A stretch of 64,000 nt of DNA from Chitinophagaceae bacterium 26-R-25 (GTDB lineage: Bacteria; Bacteroidota; Bacteroidia; Chitinophagales; Chitinophagaceae), in the NCBI GenBank assembly GCA_029906195.1, contig JARWSJ010000003.1, forward strand, positions 186,001 to 250,000. Direction: 5' to 3'. Positions 1 through 8,914 of the stretch are shown here, piece by piece. The notes beneath the pieces are model-generated. The model saw only the letters and a program-made list of their open reading frames with translations, had not been told where the DNA came from and did not search any database. The translations under genes were made by a program, and so were the position numbers. The number at the start of each line of letters is the position of its first letter. The first letter of the stretch is position 1.

Positions 1-1035
1 GGCGTTCAATTCATTTGGCACAATGAAAATCTTGGTTTTGCCAAGGCAAATAACAGGGCATTGTCTTTTGCCAAAGGCAAGTATATTTTGTTTTTGAATC
101 CGGACACAATTTTGAGTGAAGATACTTTGTACAAAAGCCTTCATTACCTGGAAAGCCAGGCTGGTAGCGGAGCTTTGGGCATTCGCATGGTCGATGGTTC
201 GGGAAATTTTTTGCCGGAGTCAAAACGCGGATTTCCCTCACCTGCAGCCTCGTTTTATAAATTAAGCGGACTTATCCATTTGTTTCCTTCTTCGAAAAAA
301 ATAGCTGCTTATTATGCAGGTCATTTGAGTGAACGCGAGAATAATGAAATTGATGTTTTGTCGGGAGCCTACTTGTTGGTGAAAAAAGAAGCACTCGATA
401 AAACGGGCGGATTTGATGAAGCTTTCTTTATGTATGGCGAAGACATTGACCTCAGCTATCGTATTCAAAAAGCGGGATATAGAAATTTCTATTTCGCAGA
501 CAGCACCATTGTTCACTTCAAGGGCGAAAGCACAAATCAAAACAGCGGTCGGTACGTTAGAATATTTTACCAGGCGATGAACATTTTTGTGCATAAGCAT
601 TTTCATACTGCTTCATCATGGTGGTACATCGCTTTTATTAAAGTGGCTATTTTATTAAGTGGTGTTTTGTCTTTTGTAAAACGATCCTTGGCAAGTCTTG
701 TAAAACCAAAGTCTAAAAAAAATTTCCATACACTGATTGTTGCCGGTGAGCATGATGAAGAAAATATTACATCCATTCTTTCAAACTACAAAACGCCTGA
801 GCGGAAAATCACTTTCGAAAATCTCGATTCACTTGATAACAACTTTGAATATTCGTTGTACGATGAAATAATTATTGCTGTGAGTGCAAATGGCGTCGCT
901 TATAAAGATGTCATCACTTTTTTGCAACAGGCTCCGGATGGTGTTGCCGTTAAAATACATGCTTCCGGCAGCAGTAGCATTGTGGGCAGTGATTCAAAAG
1001 CCGCGAATGGAGATGTGTTGCACGCTGCGGTTTGA
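1..1035 (+). CDS. Glycosyltransferase family 2, 5'-truncated by the window edge
   Basis: The reading frame is open from base 1, so the gene starts outside the window. The first visible residues include the GT2 signature NLGFAKANN, followed by LNPDT, the metal-binding region of GT-A enzymes. Further on come a GAYLLVKKEA block and GGFDEAFFMYGEDIDLSYR, the typical acceptor/catalytic end of rhamnosyltransferase-like GT2 enzymes. A hydrophobic segment (about 200-222 counting from base 1) and a roughly 110-residue C-terminal extension of unknown role follow. Such enzymes transfer a sugar from a nucleotide sugar during polysaccharide or O-antigen synthesis at the inner membrane face. Family is secure; donor and acceptor cannot be read from sequence. 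Confidence 0.88.
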   Translation, partial: GVQFIWHNENLGFAKANNRALSFAKGKYILFLNPDTILSEDTLYKSLHYLESQAGSGALGIRMVDGSGNFLPESKRGFPSPAASFYKLSGLIHLFPSSKKIAAYYAGHLSERENNEIDVLSGAYLLVKKEALDKTGGFDEAFFMYGEDIDLSYRIQKAGYRNFYFADSTIVHFKGESTNQNSGRYVRIFYQAMNIFVHKHFHTASSWWYIAFIKVAILLSGVLSFVKRSLASLVKPKSKKNFHTLIVAGEHDEENITSILSNYKTPERKITFENLDSLDNNFEYSLYDEIIIAVSANGVAYKDVITFLQQAPDGVAVKIHASGSSSIVGSDSKAANGDVLHAAV

Positions 1036-1478
1036 TCTCTCTCCTTTTTTTAACCACGGAGGAAAGGAGGTTTTTTTCACAGAGAGAACGGAGGAAAGCA
1101 GCTATAACTAGTCAGCTGCAACGATGCAGAATAAAAGAGAATTCTAATACATTCCCCATTTCTCATTAGATTTCCTGGGTTCAGATTTTATTTCGGATAT
1201 TCTCCTTTTTCCCTTTGTGAAAAAAACCTCCTTTCCTCCGTGGTTAAAAAAAGCGTCGCAAGGTGCAAAGTTTGTATAACGTCGAAGCATATTTCCTCTC
1301 GTGAAGACAGCAATCAACGCTCAACCATGTCTTTTGTAAATTATCCACCCATAGCGGGTTTTGCTTAAAAATGTTCTAATATTTGTCCATGCCATACGCC
1401 AAAAACCAATAAATATTTATAATTTACTTTTGGTTCCAAATCGTAATTTTGAATTTCATCAAATGAATTGCTTGTTCA
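1036..1478. repeat. Intergenic gap with a long inverted repeat of the CCACGGAG family
   Basis: This 443 bp gap has no credible gene. Its main content is an inverted repeat of about 39 bp: the left arm (1045-1085) contains AACCACGGAGGAAAGGAGG followed by a T-run and CACAGAG, and the right arm (1213-1252) is its near-perfect reverse complement, about 127 bp away. Related arms occur at 10024-10160, 32860-32930 and 53615-53766. A TAnnTTTG box (1425-1432) lies 47 bp before the next gene, but no matching -33 element sits at the right distance. Confidence 0.75.
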
Positions 1479-3005
1479 ATGGCATTGATCGACATTTCTC
1501 TCCCTAAATCAGTATCCAAAGCGCTCAATTTACCGCGCAAGTCTCCAAGGAGAGAGCAGCTCCGTGTGTTAAAGAAACTTTTGAAGAAGGCCCGTTTCAC
1601 AGAATTTGGTCAGCAATACCGTTTTGATGAAATCCTGCTGAGTCGTCACCTGGGTAAAAAATTCCAGGAAATAGTTCCAACATACAACTACAACAAAATA
1701 TATAACGAGTACTGGCACAAGACACTGGAAGGCAAATCTGACATTTGCTGGCCGGGAAAAATAAAGTATTACGCTTTGTCTTCCGGTACTTCAGAAGCTG
1801 CCAGTAAGTATATACCTATTACACCTGATCTCTTGCGTGGCAACCTGAATACGATGATCAAGCTGGTGATTTCTTTGCGTAATTATGAAGAAATCCCGGT
1901 GAAGGCCATTGGTAAAGCCGGTTTATTGTTAGGTGGAACCACAGATTTGCAAAAAGGAACCGGTTATTTTGCGGGTGACCTTAGCGGCATTACGGCGAAA
2001 CGTATGCCTTTCTGGTTCACACCATTCTACAAACCGGGTAAAAAAATTGCGAAGCAAAAAGATTGGAACAAGAAACTTGAGGAGATCGTAGAGCAGGCGC
2101 CAAACTGGGATATCGGTTATTTAACCGGCGTTCCGGCATGGATACAAATGTGTATTGAAAAGATCATCGAACGTTATCAGCTCAAAACGATCCATGACAT
2201 TTGGCCGAACCTTTCTTTCTTCCTGCATGGTGGCGTTTCGTTTGAGCCTTATAAAAAAGGATTTGAGAAATTATTGGGCAGACCGATTTCTTATGTGGAA
2301 ACATACCTCGCCTCCGAAGGCTTCATTGCTTACCAGGATGGTCCGGGTGCCAAAGGAATGAAGTTGGTGACCAACGAGCATATCTTCATGGAGTTCGTTC
2401 CGTTTGACGATGTGAATTTTGACGGTGAAGGAAATATGATCGAAAAGCCCGAAGTGATGATGATCCACGAAGTAGAAGAGGGCAGGGACTACGCAATATT
2501 ATTAAGTACCAGCGCCGGAGCATGGCGCTATTTGATAGGTGACACCATTCGTTTTGTAAACAAAGCAAATTGCGAAATCGTGATCACAGGGCGCACAAAG
2601 CACTTCCTGAGCCTTGTAGGAGAGCATTTGAGCGTAGAAAACATGACCAAAGCTATTCAAGTGGCCGGTGAAGATTTAAACATTTGCATTCCTGAATTTA
2701 CCGTGGCAGGTGTTCCGCATGAAAACATGTTTGCACACAACTGGTACGTTGCCTGCAACGACAAGGCAGATCCACTGGTGCTCGCTGAAAAAATTGATTC
2801 CGTTCTGAAAGATATCAACGACGACTACGCTACAGAAAGATTAAGCGCTCTGAAAGAGGTGACGGTAAAGGTTTTGCCGGAGTCTGCCTTCATGTCGTTT
2901 ATGAAAATGAAGGGCAAGGAAGGCGGCCAGCATAAGTTCCCTCGTGTGTTAAAAGGCAAGATGCTAAAGGAATGGGAAGATTTTCTTGCACAACAGGCCT
3001 ATTAA
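1479..3005 (+). CDS. GH3 auxin-responsive promoter family protein (acyl-adenylating amido synthetase fold)
   Basis: This 508-residue protein matches the GH3 family, whose plant members (JAR1, GH3 auxin synthetases) adenylate a carboxylic acid and conjugate it to an amino acid. The ANL-type nucleotide-binding motif SSGTSEAASKYIP is at about residues 101-113, followed by LGGTTDLQKGTG and a C-terminal GRTKHFLSLVGEHLSVENM segment typical of the mobile lid. Length fits bacterial GH3 proteins. These are common in Bacteroidota, but their substrate is unknown. The gene stands alone on the strand with a repeat-filled leader. Family call is secure, function open. Confidence 0.88.
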   Translation: MALIDISLPKSVSKALNLPRKSPRREQLRVLKKLLKKARFTEFGQQYRFDEILLSRHLGKKFQEIVPTYNYNKIYNEYWHKTLEGKSDICWPGKIKYYALSSGTSEAASKYIPITPDLLRGNLNTMIKLVISLRNYEEIPVKAIGKAGLLLGGTTDLQKGTGYFAGDLSGITAKRMPFWFTPFYKPGKKIAKQKDWNKKLEEIVEQAPNWDIGYLTGVPAWIQMCIEKIIERYQLKTIHDIWPNLSFFLHGGVSFEPYKKGFEKLLGRPISYVETYLASEGFIAYQDGPGAKGMKLVTNEHIFMEFVPFDDVNFDGEGNMIEKPEVMMIHEVEEGRDYAILLSTSAGAWRYLIGDTIRFVNKANCEIVITGRTKHFLSLVGEHLSVENMTKAIQVAGEDLNICIPEFTVAGVPHENMFAHNWYVACNDKADPLVLAEKIDSVLKDINDDYATERLSALKEVTVKVLPESAFMSFMKMKGKEGGQHKFPRVLKGKMLKEWEDFLAQQAY

Positions 3006-3047
3006 TGAACCATTTATAAAAAAGATTATCGGTAAATTTTGGAGTTA

Positions 3048-3074
3048 GAGACAGATAATTATCTGTCTCTACGT
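3048..3074. repeat. GTAGAGAC-type palindrome, AGATAATTATCT core
   Basis: Positions 3048-3069 are a perfect 22 bp palindrome (GAGACAGATAAT and its complement). It belongs to a family with GAGAC/GTCTC ends and variable cores, also at 3760, 4457, 33653, 33747 and 35045. The same AGATAATTATCT core recurs at 35045. It lies just before the lysE start and argues against the upstream in-frame start at 3039. Confidence 0.8.
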
Positions 3075-3107
3075 ATTTTTATCATCCAAACACAATTACC
3101 CCATTTC

Positions 3108-3752
3108 ATGACGGAAGCTCTAGTGAAAGGATTGGCTTTAGGTTTAGTGCTGGCAATGTCGGTAGGACCCGTGATATTTACTGTTATCAAGCAAAGTTTG
3201 AATAATGGAAAAGAAGGCGGGTTTAGTTTTGTGGCCGGTGTTTGGATCAGTGATTTTGTGTTGGTCTTCATCAGCAATATTTTTTCTGAAGCCGTTAGCA
3301 CATTACTCGAGTTTAAAAAAATCATCGGTTATGGCGGAAGTAGTTTTTTGATTGGCCTTGGCTTGTTCTATATTTTCTTTAAAAAAGTAACCGTTAAGCA
3401 AAGTCCTACCGGAGATCAAATGCTCTTCACCAAAAAAGATTTCTTCAAAATATCGCTACAGGGTTTTCTCATCAATACGCTCAATCCAAGTGTAATTTTA
3501 TTCTGGCTCGTTAATGCCACCACTTTTTCTTTGAGTCACACGCTTGAACAGCGCATCATTATTTTTTCAACCTGCCTTATACTTAACATGGCGGCTGATG
3601 TTGCAAAGGTCCTGCTCGCCGGCAAGTTGCGCAAACGACTTACACTGCACAACATTTCCATCATCAACAAAATTTCGGGTACACTACTGATAGGTTTTGG
3701 AATCGCTTTATTGTACAGTGTTTTGTTTTTATCAAACAAAGTTTATCATTAA
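3108..3752 (+). CDS. LysE/RhtB-family translocator
   Basis: A 214-residue integral membrane protein with the LysE/RhtB N-terminus (GLALGLVLAMSVGPVIFTVI) and the motif LNPSVILFW around residues 124-132, a hallmark of the family (NPK/NPS after TM3). About six hydrophobic segments are seen. The family exports amino acids or small metabolites. The start is placed at ATG 3108 rather than the upstream in-frame ATG at 3039, because the extra 23 codons are the translation of a dispersed palindrome (3048-3074) and the family begins near this Met. Substrate unknown. Confidence 0.85.
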   Translation: MTEALVKGLALGLVLAMSVGPVIFTVIKQSLNNGKEGGFSFVAGVWISDFVLVFISNIFSEAVSTLLEFKKIIGYGGSSFLIGLGLFYIFFKKVTVKQSPTGDQMLFTKKDFFKISLQGFLINTLNPSVILFWLVNATTFSLSHTLEQRIIIFSTCLILNMAADVAKVLLAGKLRKRLTLHNISIINKISGTLLIGFGIALLYSVLFLSNKVYH

Positions 3753-3759
3753 TCGTTTA

Positions 3760-3811
3760 GTAGAGACAAGGCAGTGCCTTGTCTCTACCGTGTGCAATGC
3801 CTTGTCTGTAC
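3760..3811. repeat. Pair of GTAGAGAC-type palindromes, AGGCAGTGCCT core
   Basis: Two adjacent units follow the lysE stop: a full GTAGAGAC...GTCTCTAC palindrome (3760-3788) with core AAGGCAGTGCCTT, and a half-degenerate one (3790-3811) with core AATGCCTTGTCTGTAC. The same core is repeated at 4457-4531, one gene downstream. Each can fold as a hairpin and could terminate transcription or act as a REP-like element. Confidence 0.75.
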
Positions 3812-3878
3812 AATAACATCTTATTTACGAAAAGTAAATATTCAATTTTCGTATCAAGATGTTAATTTAGCTTTTAGT

Positions 3879-4457
3879 ATGTATAAAATAATCCTACTTA
3901 TAAGTTTTGTTTTTTCTACGATGATGGCTTCCGCACAGTCAGATTTTATCGTGGTTAAAAAGAGAAACAACCGTACGGTTAAAACCTTCATGCCCGGTTC
4001 TCCTATTACTATTACAACGTTCCAGGATTATGTACTTACCGGCCCGGTCGATACGATAAGAGACGATTCTATTTTTGTGAGAATGTATAACATCCGGGTA
4101 ATGCCCACTCAATTTGGCACTACTATTATCGACACCGCAGGATCCAACGTAAGGGGTGTTAATTATAAGGATATTCAGAAGATAGATGTTGGTAAAAAAG
4201 AATCCTTCGTCTTCATAAAAAACGGTACACTCTTCATGGTTGCGGGTCTTGGTTACATAGCGTTGAACCTGATCAACGGTGCCTATTTACATGAACCCGC
4301 CGATGGAGCCAGTATTGCTATCGCCGGTGGCGTTGCCGCAGCCGGTTTCATCATGAACCGCATTTATCACCACAGAAAAAAACACGGCAAACTCTACAAG
4401 ATCGAATACATCCACATGAACGACAACAACATTCAAAAGGCGAGAAAAGGATTCTAG
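3879..4457 (+). CDS. Secreted hypothetical protein with C-terminal membrane segment
   Basis: I do not recognise a family. The protein (192 residues from ATG 3879) begins with a clear signal peptide (ILLISFVFSTMMASAQS, cleavage near SAQ-S). A basic segment follows (VVKKRNNRTVKTF) and then a hydrophobic stretch (about 115-155) with a glycine/alanine-rich part (IAIAGGVAAAGFIMN), which suggests a membrane-associated tail. The upstream in-frame ATG at 3774 would add residues encoded by a palindromic repeat and bury the signal peptide, so 3879 is preferred. The stop codon abuts another palindrome of the same family. Confidence 0.7.
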   Translation: MYKIILLISFVFSTMMASAQSDFIVVKKRNNRTVKTFMPGSPITITTFQDYVLTGPVDTIRDDSIFVRMYNIRVMPTQFGTTIIDTAGSNVRGVNYKDIQKIDVGKKESFVFIKNGTLFMVAGLGYIALNLINGAYLHEPADGASIAIAGGVAAAGFIMNRIYHHRKKHGKLYKIEYIHMNDNNIQKARKGF

Positions 4458-4531
4458 TAGAGACAAGGCAATGCCTTGTCTTCGTTGCATTATCAACCTG
4501 ATCGTACAGACAAGGCAATGCCTTGTCTCTA
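4457..4531. repeat. Second pair of GTAGAGAC-type palindromes, AGGCAATGCCT core
   Basis: One palindrome begins on the last base of the preceding stop codon (4457-4485) and another lies at 4504-4531. Both carry the core AAGGCAATGCCTT, nearly the same as at 3760-3811. Two pairs with a shared core therefore flank the gene at 3879-4457. A TTTTTTACTTTTTACTTTT word repeat follows at 4541-4560. Confidence 0.75.
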
Positions 4532-4616
4532 TCAAACACATTTTTTACTTTTTACTTTTCCTCCATTATCTTGCGGGCAATTCTGGGTAAAACATCCAAT
4601 ACTTTATTGAAATAAT

Positions 4617-5330
4617 TTGAATACAAAAGGCCTCATACCAAAAACGTGGAGATTGTTAAAAAGAGTTTTCCTTATTCTTTTCATAGGGCAGTTTGTGTAC
4701 ATCGTTTTATTGAAATGGGTAAATCCGCCTGTCACACTTACTCAACTCGGAAGTTTATTCACAGGGCATGGTTTAAAAAGAGATTATGTAAACTATGATG
4801 AAATTTCTCCCAATCTTAAACTTGCAGTAATTTCTTCTGAGGACCAGCTTTTTGCAGATCACAGTGGCTTTGATTGGAAAAGCATCGAAAAAGCGATGGC
4901 TTACAATAAGCGCAAACCAAATCGTATACGCGGCGCCAGCACCATCAGCCAGCAAACGGCAAAGAATGTGTTTCTATGGCAGGGTCGCGGCTTCATAAGA
5001 AAGGGCCTCGAAGCGTACTTCACTTTTATGATTGAAAAAATCTGGGGCAAGCGCCGCATCATGGATGTTTATCTCAACGTGATAGAAATGGGAGATGGTA
5101 TTTTTGGAGCAGAAAAAGCTGCGCAGGTATATTTTAATAAACCCGCCAAAAACTTAACGAGGAGAGAGGCCGCAATGATCGCTGCCTGTTTGCCTAACCC
5201 AAAAATTTATTCTGTTAAACCACCCACCAGGTATATTGCCAATCGCTATCCCATAATCATGAGGCAAATGAATAATCTTGATAGTGATGATGATATTTTG
5301 ACAATCATCTCCGCAGGCTCCGGTAAATAA
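4617..5330 (+). CDS. mtgA: Monofunctional biosynthetic peptidoglycan transglycosylase
   Basis: A 237-residue GT51 enzyme with one N-terminal transmembrane helix (about 15-33). It polymerises lipid II into glycan strands at the outer face of the inner membrane. GT51 motifs are in order: EDQLFADHSGFDW (catalytic Glu75), RGASTISQQTAKN, a basic K-R-R-I-MDVYLN segment, and VIEMGDGIFGAEKAAQ with the second conserved Glu. No transpeptidase domain follows, and the length matches MtgA. The start is TTG at 4617: an in-frame stop lies at 4608-4610 and no ATG occurs before the conserved core. Confidence 0.9.
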   Translation: MNTKGLIPKTWRLLKRVFLILFIGQFVYIVLLKWVNPPVTLTQLGSLFTGHGLKRDYVNYDEISPNLKLAVISSEDQLFADHSGFDWKSIEKAMAYNKRKPNRIRGASTISQQTAKNVFLWQGRGFIRKGLEAYFTFMIEKIWGKRRIMDVYLNVIEMGDGIFGAEKAAQVYFNKPAKNLTRREAAMIAACLPNPKIYSVKPPTRYIANRYPIIMRQMNNLDSDDDILTIISAGSGK

Positions 5331-5477
5331 TACAACACCCTTATTTTTACAGTTAAACTTAGAGCGCAGCCCTTGTTGCGTGAACGCACAATTCTCGCCG
5401 CGAACCAATTCTCCGGTTGATTGTAATTAGTTCCTCTGAACAGTTTTTTTCAGATTCATTAACTAATACAATGCTTT

Positions 5478-6881
5478 ATGTCAACCAGGATTGAAAGTGA
5501 TTTTCTTGGAAAAAAAGAAATTCCAAATGATGCTTACTATGGTGTTCAAACAGAAAGAGCACTTGAAAATTTTCACATCACAGGCATCCCACTCAAGGCG
5601 GAACCTTTTTTCGTGCAGGCGCTGGGCTATGTAAAAAAAGCTGCGGCTATGGCTAACCGTGACCTTAGCGTACTCGACCCTGCAATTGCGGAAAAAATTA
5701 TAGCGGCTGCCGATAAAGTGATCAGTGGAGAATATAATGACCAGTTTTTAAGCGACATGATCCAGGGTGGTGCGGGCACTTCTGTAAATATGAATGCGAA
5801 CGAAGTAATTGCCAATGTTGCATTGGAATTGATGGGAAAAGAAAAGGGCCAATATGAATTCTGTCATCCAAATGATCATGTGAATTGTTCGCAGTCTACA
5901 AATGATGCTTACCCCACAGCATTCAGAATTGCATTGATCAATAAACTCAGCCGGTACAAGGAAACACTGGCCGCGCTCACAGAATCTTTTGCTGCCAAGG
6001 GAAAAGAATTTAAAGGCGTGTTGAAAATGGGCCGCACGCAATTGCAGGACGCTGTGCCAATGAGTTTGGGAGATGAGTTCAGGGCGTTTGCCACCAACCT
6101 CCACGAAGAGCAGGCAAGAATTGAAGACTCCAAAAAACTGATCGCAGAAATTAACATGGGCGCCACCGCTATCGGCACGAGTGTTAATGCTCCGGAAGGC
6201 TATGCACAACTCGTAACAAAACATTTGCGGGACGTAACTGGTCTTGAACTTGTTTTGGCAAGCGACCTGATTGAGGCAACATATGATGCCGGCGCTTATG
6301 TTCAGTTATCTGGTGTATTGAAAAGAACTGCGGTAAAAGTTTCAAAGATCTGTAATGACTTAAGATTATTATCTTCGGGGCCACGGTGTGGGCTAAACGA
6401 AATTAATTTGCCGCCAATGCAGCCGGGCTCATCAATTATGCCGGGAAAGGTAAATCCCGTAATACCTGAAGTGGTGAACCAGACTGCATTCTATGTAATC
6501 GGCGCAGACCTTACCGTTACACTCGCGGCAGAAGCAGGGCAATTGCAATTGAATGTAATGGAACCGGTTCTATCGTTTGCATTATTTTCGTCAATCACTT
6601 ACATGGAAAATGCCTGTAAAACTTTGAAAGAAAAATGTGTGGATGGCATCACTGCAAATCCGGAAGTGACGAAAAAAATGGTAATGAACAGCATTGGAAT
6701 TGTTACACAGCTCAATCCAATATTGGGTTATAAGCAGTGTGCCGGCATTGCCCGCGAAGCATTGGAAACAGGAAAATCTGTTCACGATATTGTAGTAATA
6801 GAAAAACAACTGCTCACACAAGAGAAGTGGGACGAAGTATTCACTTTTGAAAATATGATCAGTCCGAAATTTATAAAGTAG
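5478..6881 (+). CDS. aspA: Aspartate ammonia-lyase
   Basis: A 467-residue aspartase/fumarase superfamily enzyme that deaminates L-aspartate to fumarate and ammonia. The superfamily signature GSSIMPGKVNPV is at residues 317-328, the flexible catalytic loop. NDHVNCSQSTNDAYPTA and GRTQLQDAVPMSLGDEF provide the other active-site segments, and the N-terminus matches aspartases (ESDFLGKKEIPNDAYYGVQT). The GRTQLQDA wording favours aspartase over class II fumarase (GRTHLQDA). It is followed by a C4-dicarboxylate carrier, the classic aspartate/fumarate partnership. Confidence 0.92.
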   Translation: MSTRIESDFLGKKEIPNDAYYGVQTERALENFHITGIPLKAEPFFVQALGYVKKAAAMANRDLSVLDPAIAEKIIAAADKVISGEYNDQFLSDMIQGGAGTSVNMNANEVIANVALELMGKEKGQYEFCHPNDHVNCSQSTNDAYPTAFRIALINKLSRYKETLAALTESFAAKGKEFKGVLKMGRTQLQDAVPMSLGDEFRAFATNLHEEQARIEDSKKLIAEINMGATAIGTSVNAPEGYAQLVTKHLRDVTGLELVLASDLIEATYDAGAYVQLSGVLKRTAVKVSKICNDLRLLSSGPRCGLNEINLPPMQPGSSIMPGKVNPVIPEVVNQTAFYVIGADLTVTLAAEAGQLQLNVMEPVLSFALFSSITYMENACKTLKEKCVDGITANPEVTKKMVMNSIGIVTQLNPILGYKQCAGIAREALETGKSVHDIVVIEKQLLTQEKWDEVFTFENMISPKFIK

Positions 6882-6970
6882 TTGTTAGTTCATAGTTGTG
6901 CATTGTTTCGCAAGGAGTTTAATCCTGAAGCCAAACAACTCTCAACTTTCAACTTTCAACTCTCAACTAT
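6882..6970. repeat. Word-type inverted repeat (TTGTTAGTT / CAACTTTCAACT)
   Basis: The aspA-dcu gap has a left arm GTTGTTAGTTCATAGTTGTG (6882-6900) and a right arm made of repeated CAACT(C/T)TCAACTTTC units (6934-6969). The arms are roughly complementary and separated by about 33 bp. The pattern is the same as at 8811-8883 and 52256-52338. Confidence 0.55.
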
Positions 6971-6977
6971 TTAACCT

Positions 6978-8318
6978 ATGATTTGGATCGAATTTGCAAT
7001 AATGTTAACGGCAATCCTTGTGGGGTCACAAATGAAGGGCATTGGGCTTGGTGTGATGGGCACGGTCGCGTTGATGATATTTATTCTTGTATTTAAAATG
7101 CGTCCCACGGATCCTCCGCTGGATGTGATGCTGATCATTCTTTCCATTGTTACTACTGCTGCTGCATTGCAAGCCGCTGGTGGCTTGGATTATCTTGTGG
7201 GCGTCGCTGAAAAGATCATCAGAAGCAACCCGTCGCAAATTGTATTCATCGGACCGTTCACAGTTTTCTTTCTCTGTCTATTTGCCGGAACCTCTCATAT
7301 TGTTTATTCCTTATTGCCCATCATATCAGAAGTGTCTGCAAAAAAAAGAATTCGTCCGGAGAGACCGCTAAGCATGTCCGTTATCGCATCGCACCTGGCT
7401 CTCACTAGCAGCCCGATGTCTGCCGCAACTGCTGCAATGACGGCCATTCTCGCGTATCCCGGGGCGCAAAAGAATATTCTTATGATTTGTATTCCTGCTT
7501 CGTTGATTGGCGTGTTTGTTGGTTGTTTATCTGTATTGAAAATGGGAAAGGACCTGGATAAGGACCCGGAGTTTCAGAAAAAAATGCTGGACCCCGTATT
7601 CGCTGCGGATATCGACAAAGATTCAGGAAGCGTAAAGAAAACATATAAACCGGGGGCCAAAACATCGGTAGCAATTTTCGGCATCGCTATTTTGCTAATC
7701 ATTATTGCAGGAGCATTTCCACAACTCATTCCCAGCTACGGCGCGGGCGAGGCAAATTTTAGTATTACCGAAAATGGCACACTCAGGATGGGCACCATCA
7801 TTGAAATTGTTACATTAAGTGCCGCCGCGGCGATCATGCTGATCACGAAAACTTCTGCCGTTGATGTTACAAAAGCAAGCCTGTTCAACTCAATGGCCTC
7901 TGCAGTCGTGTCAGTATTTGGTGTGGTTTGGATGGCCTCTACATTTATGCACCATAACGAATCAACTATAAAACACGCGCTGGGTGATATTACCACTCAA
8001 CACCCATGGACATTTGCTATTGCCGTATTCGTTATGGGTATGTTGACTTTTAGCCAGGCTGCAACTACCAAAACAATGATGCCTTTGGGTGTTGTGCTCG
8101 GTATTCCGGCTCCGCAACTGATCGCCATGTTTCCTGCGGTAAACAGCGATTTCGTTTTGCCGGGTTATCCTACTTTACTGGCCGCTATTAATTTCGACAA
8201 AACGGGTTCTACGCACATCGGAAAATTTGTGGTAAATCACAGTTTTATGCGGGGTGGTTTAATAACCATCGCCGTTTCTATTGCAATGGGATTTTTGTTT
8301 GCTAGTCTTCTGTTGTAA
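6978..8318 (+). CDS. dcuB: Anaerobic C4-dicarboxylate transporter, DcuA/DcuB family
   Basis: A 446-residue polytopic membrane protein with about 10-12 hydrophobic segments. It has Dcu-family sequences such as AGGLDYLVGVAEKIIR, FAGTSHIVYSLLPIISEV, RPERPLSMSVIASHLALTSSPMSAA and TFSQAATTKTMMPLG. Dcu carriers exchange fumarate, aspartate, malate and succinate across the inner membrane. Placement 96 bp after aspA supports aspartate uptake coupled to succinate or fumarate export. DcuA and DcuB are hard to tell apart from sequence, so the symbol is tentative. Confidence 0.88.
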   Translation: MIWIEFAIMLTAILVGSQMKGIGLGVMGTVALMIFILVFKMRPTDPPLDVMLIILSIVTTAAALQAAGGLDYLVGVAEKIIRSNPSQIVFIGPFTVFFLCLFAGTSHIVYSLLPIISEVSAKKRIRPERPLSMSVIASHLALTSSPMSAATAAMTAILAYPGAQKNILMICIPASLIGVFVGCLSVLKMGKDLDKDPEFQKKMLDPVFAADIDKDSGSVKKTYKPGAKTSVAIFGIAILLIIIAGAFPQLIPSYGAGEANFSITENGTLRMGTIIEIVTLSAAAAIMLITKTSAVDVTKASLFNSMASAVVSVFGVVWMASTFMHHNESTIKHALGDITTQHPWTFAIAVFVMGMLTFSQAATTKTMMPLGVVLGIPAPQLIAMFPAVNSDFVLPGYPTLLAAINFDKTGSTHIGKFVVNHSFMRGGLITIAVSIAMGFLFASLLL

Positions 8319-8321
8319 GGA

Positions 8322-8798
8322 TTATTTTGTCCCTGGATGCTCCTCTAAATGATCAGCAGTTTCTGTGGGAAGATTTTCATTTGCCAAAGGCGCGTCTTGC
8401 CTGCTAAAAAGAAAGTAAAGCGAAATAGCCGCCCAGCCTATCCAAAACAGGTAACCGCCGAGATGAAATTTTTCTTTTAGCCACCGGTGCGCATAATAAT
8501 ATTGAAAGTCACGATAGGTAAAATAAATGCCGACTACAGCCGCTGTTAACACCAGCAATTGGAACGAGTTGGCTCGTTTTTTCACCAGTTTCCGGTCAAC
8601 AGCGTCCTGCAACAGCATTAGCAAAAACAACGCCGCGAAGATTACCAGTGTTCCCTTCCACCACGTTTTCATAAATGTGTATTCCTTGTAAAAAAATGAA
8701 ATACCAACCCGGCCAATAAATGACATTCTTGATAAGAGGAAACCGGCAATGACTGATAACACGGCCAGGAAAACAGATAAGGGGAGAAGGCGTTTCAT
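8322..8798 (-). CDS. Small membrane protein of unknown function
   Basis: A 158-residue protein with four predicted transmembrane helices: about 5-24 (LPLSVFLAVLSVIAGFLL), 48-66, 80-96 and 127-143. It has a short polar C-terminus rich in Asp, Glu and Thr. No family is recognised. It converges on the dcu gene with only 3 bp between the stops and is divergent from corA. Nothing in the sequence gives a function. Confidence 0.65.
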   Translation of the reverse strand: MKRLLPLSVFLAVLSVIAGFLLSRMSFIGRVGISFFYKEYTFMKTWWKGTLVIFAALFLLMLLQDAVDRKLVKKRANSFQLLVLTAAVVGIYFTYRDFQYYYAHRWLKEKFHLGGYLFWIGWAAISLYFLFSRQDAPLANENLPTETADHLEEHPGTK

Positions 8799-8810
8799 GG
8801 CATAAATATA

Positions 8811-8883
8811 GTTGTTAGTTTGTAGTTGTTAGGCTGACTAGTCGAAGCCCTGTCTAACAACTGGCAACTAAAAACTAACAACC
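8811..8883. repeat. Composite inverted repeat with TTGTTAGTT arms and a GGCTGACTAGTCGAAGCC centre
   Basis: Outer arms GTTGTTAGTTTGTAGTTG and CAACTAAAAACTAACAACCA are complementary, and the centre (8829-8850) contains AGGCTGACTAGTCGAAGCCC, a member of the GGCTTCGAC-family element. Two repeat families are therefore nested. It lies between divergent genes, so it cannot act simply as a terminator. Confidence 0.65.
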
Positions 8884-8914
8884 AAATTGTTTTATCTTGC
8901 TTTAAATTACTCCT

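Noticed and set aside
1045-1252. Possible insertion sequence bounded by 39 bp inverted repeats
   Set aside because: No transposase frame lies between the arms and no target-site duplication is obvious; kept as a repeat only.
3760-4531. CRISPR-like array because of repeated AAGGCARTGCCTT units
   Set aside because: Units are palindromes at irregular spacing with a gene between them, not regularly spaced direct repeats with spacers.
5748-6224. 158-codon minus-strand ORF inside aspA
   Set aside because: aspA is unambiguous; the antisense frame has no recognisable domain.
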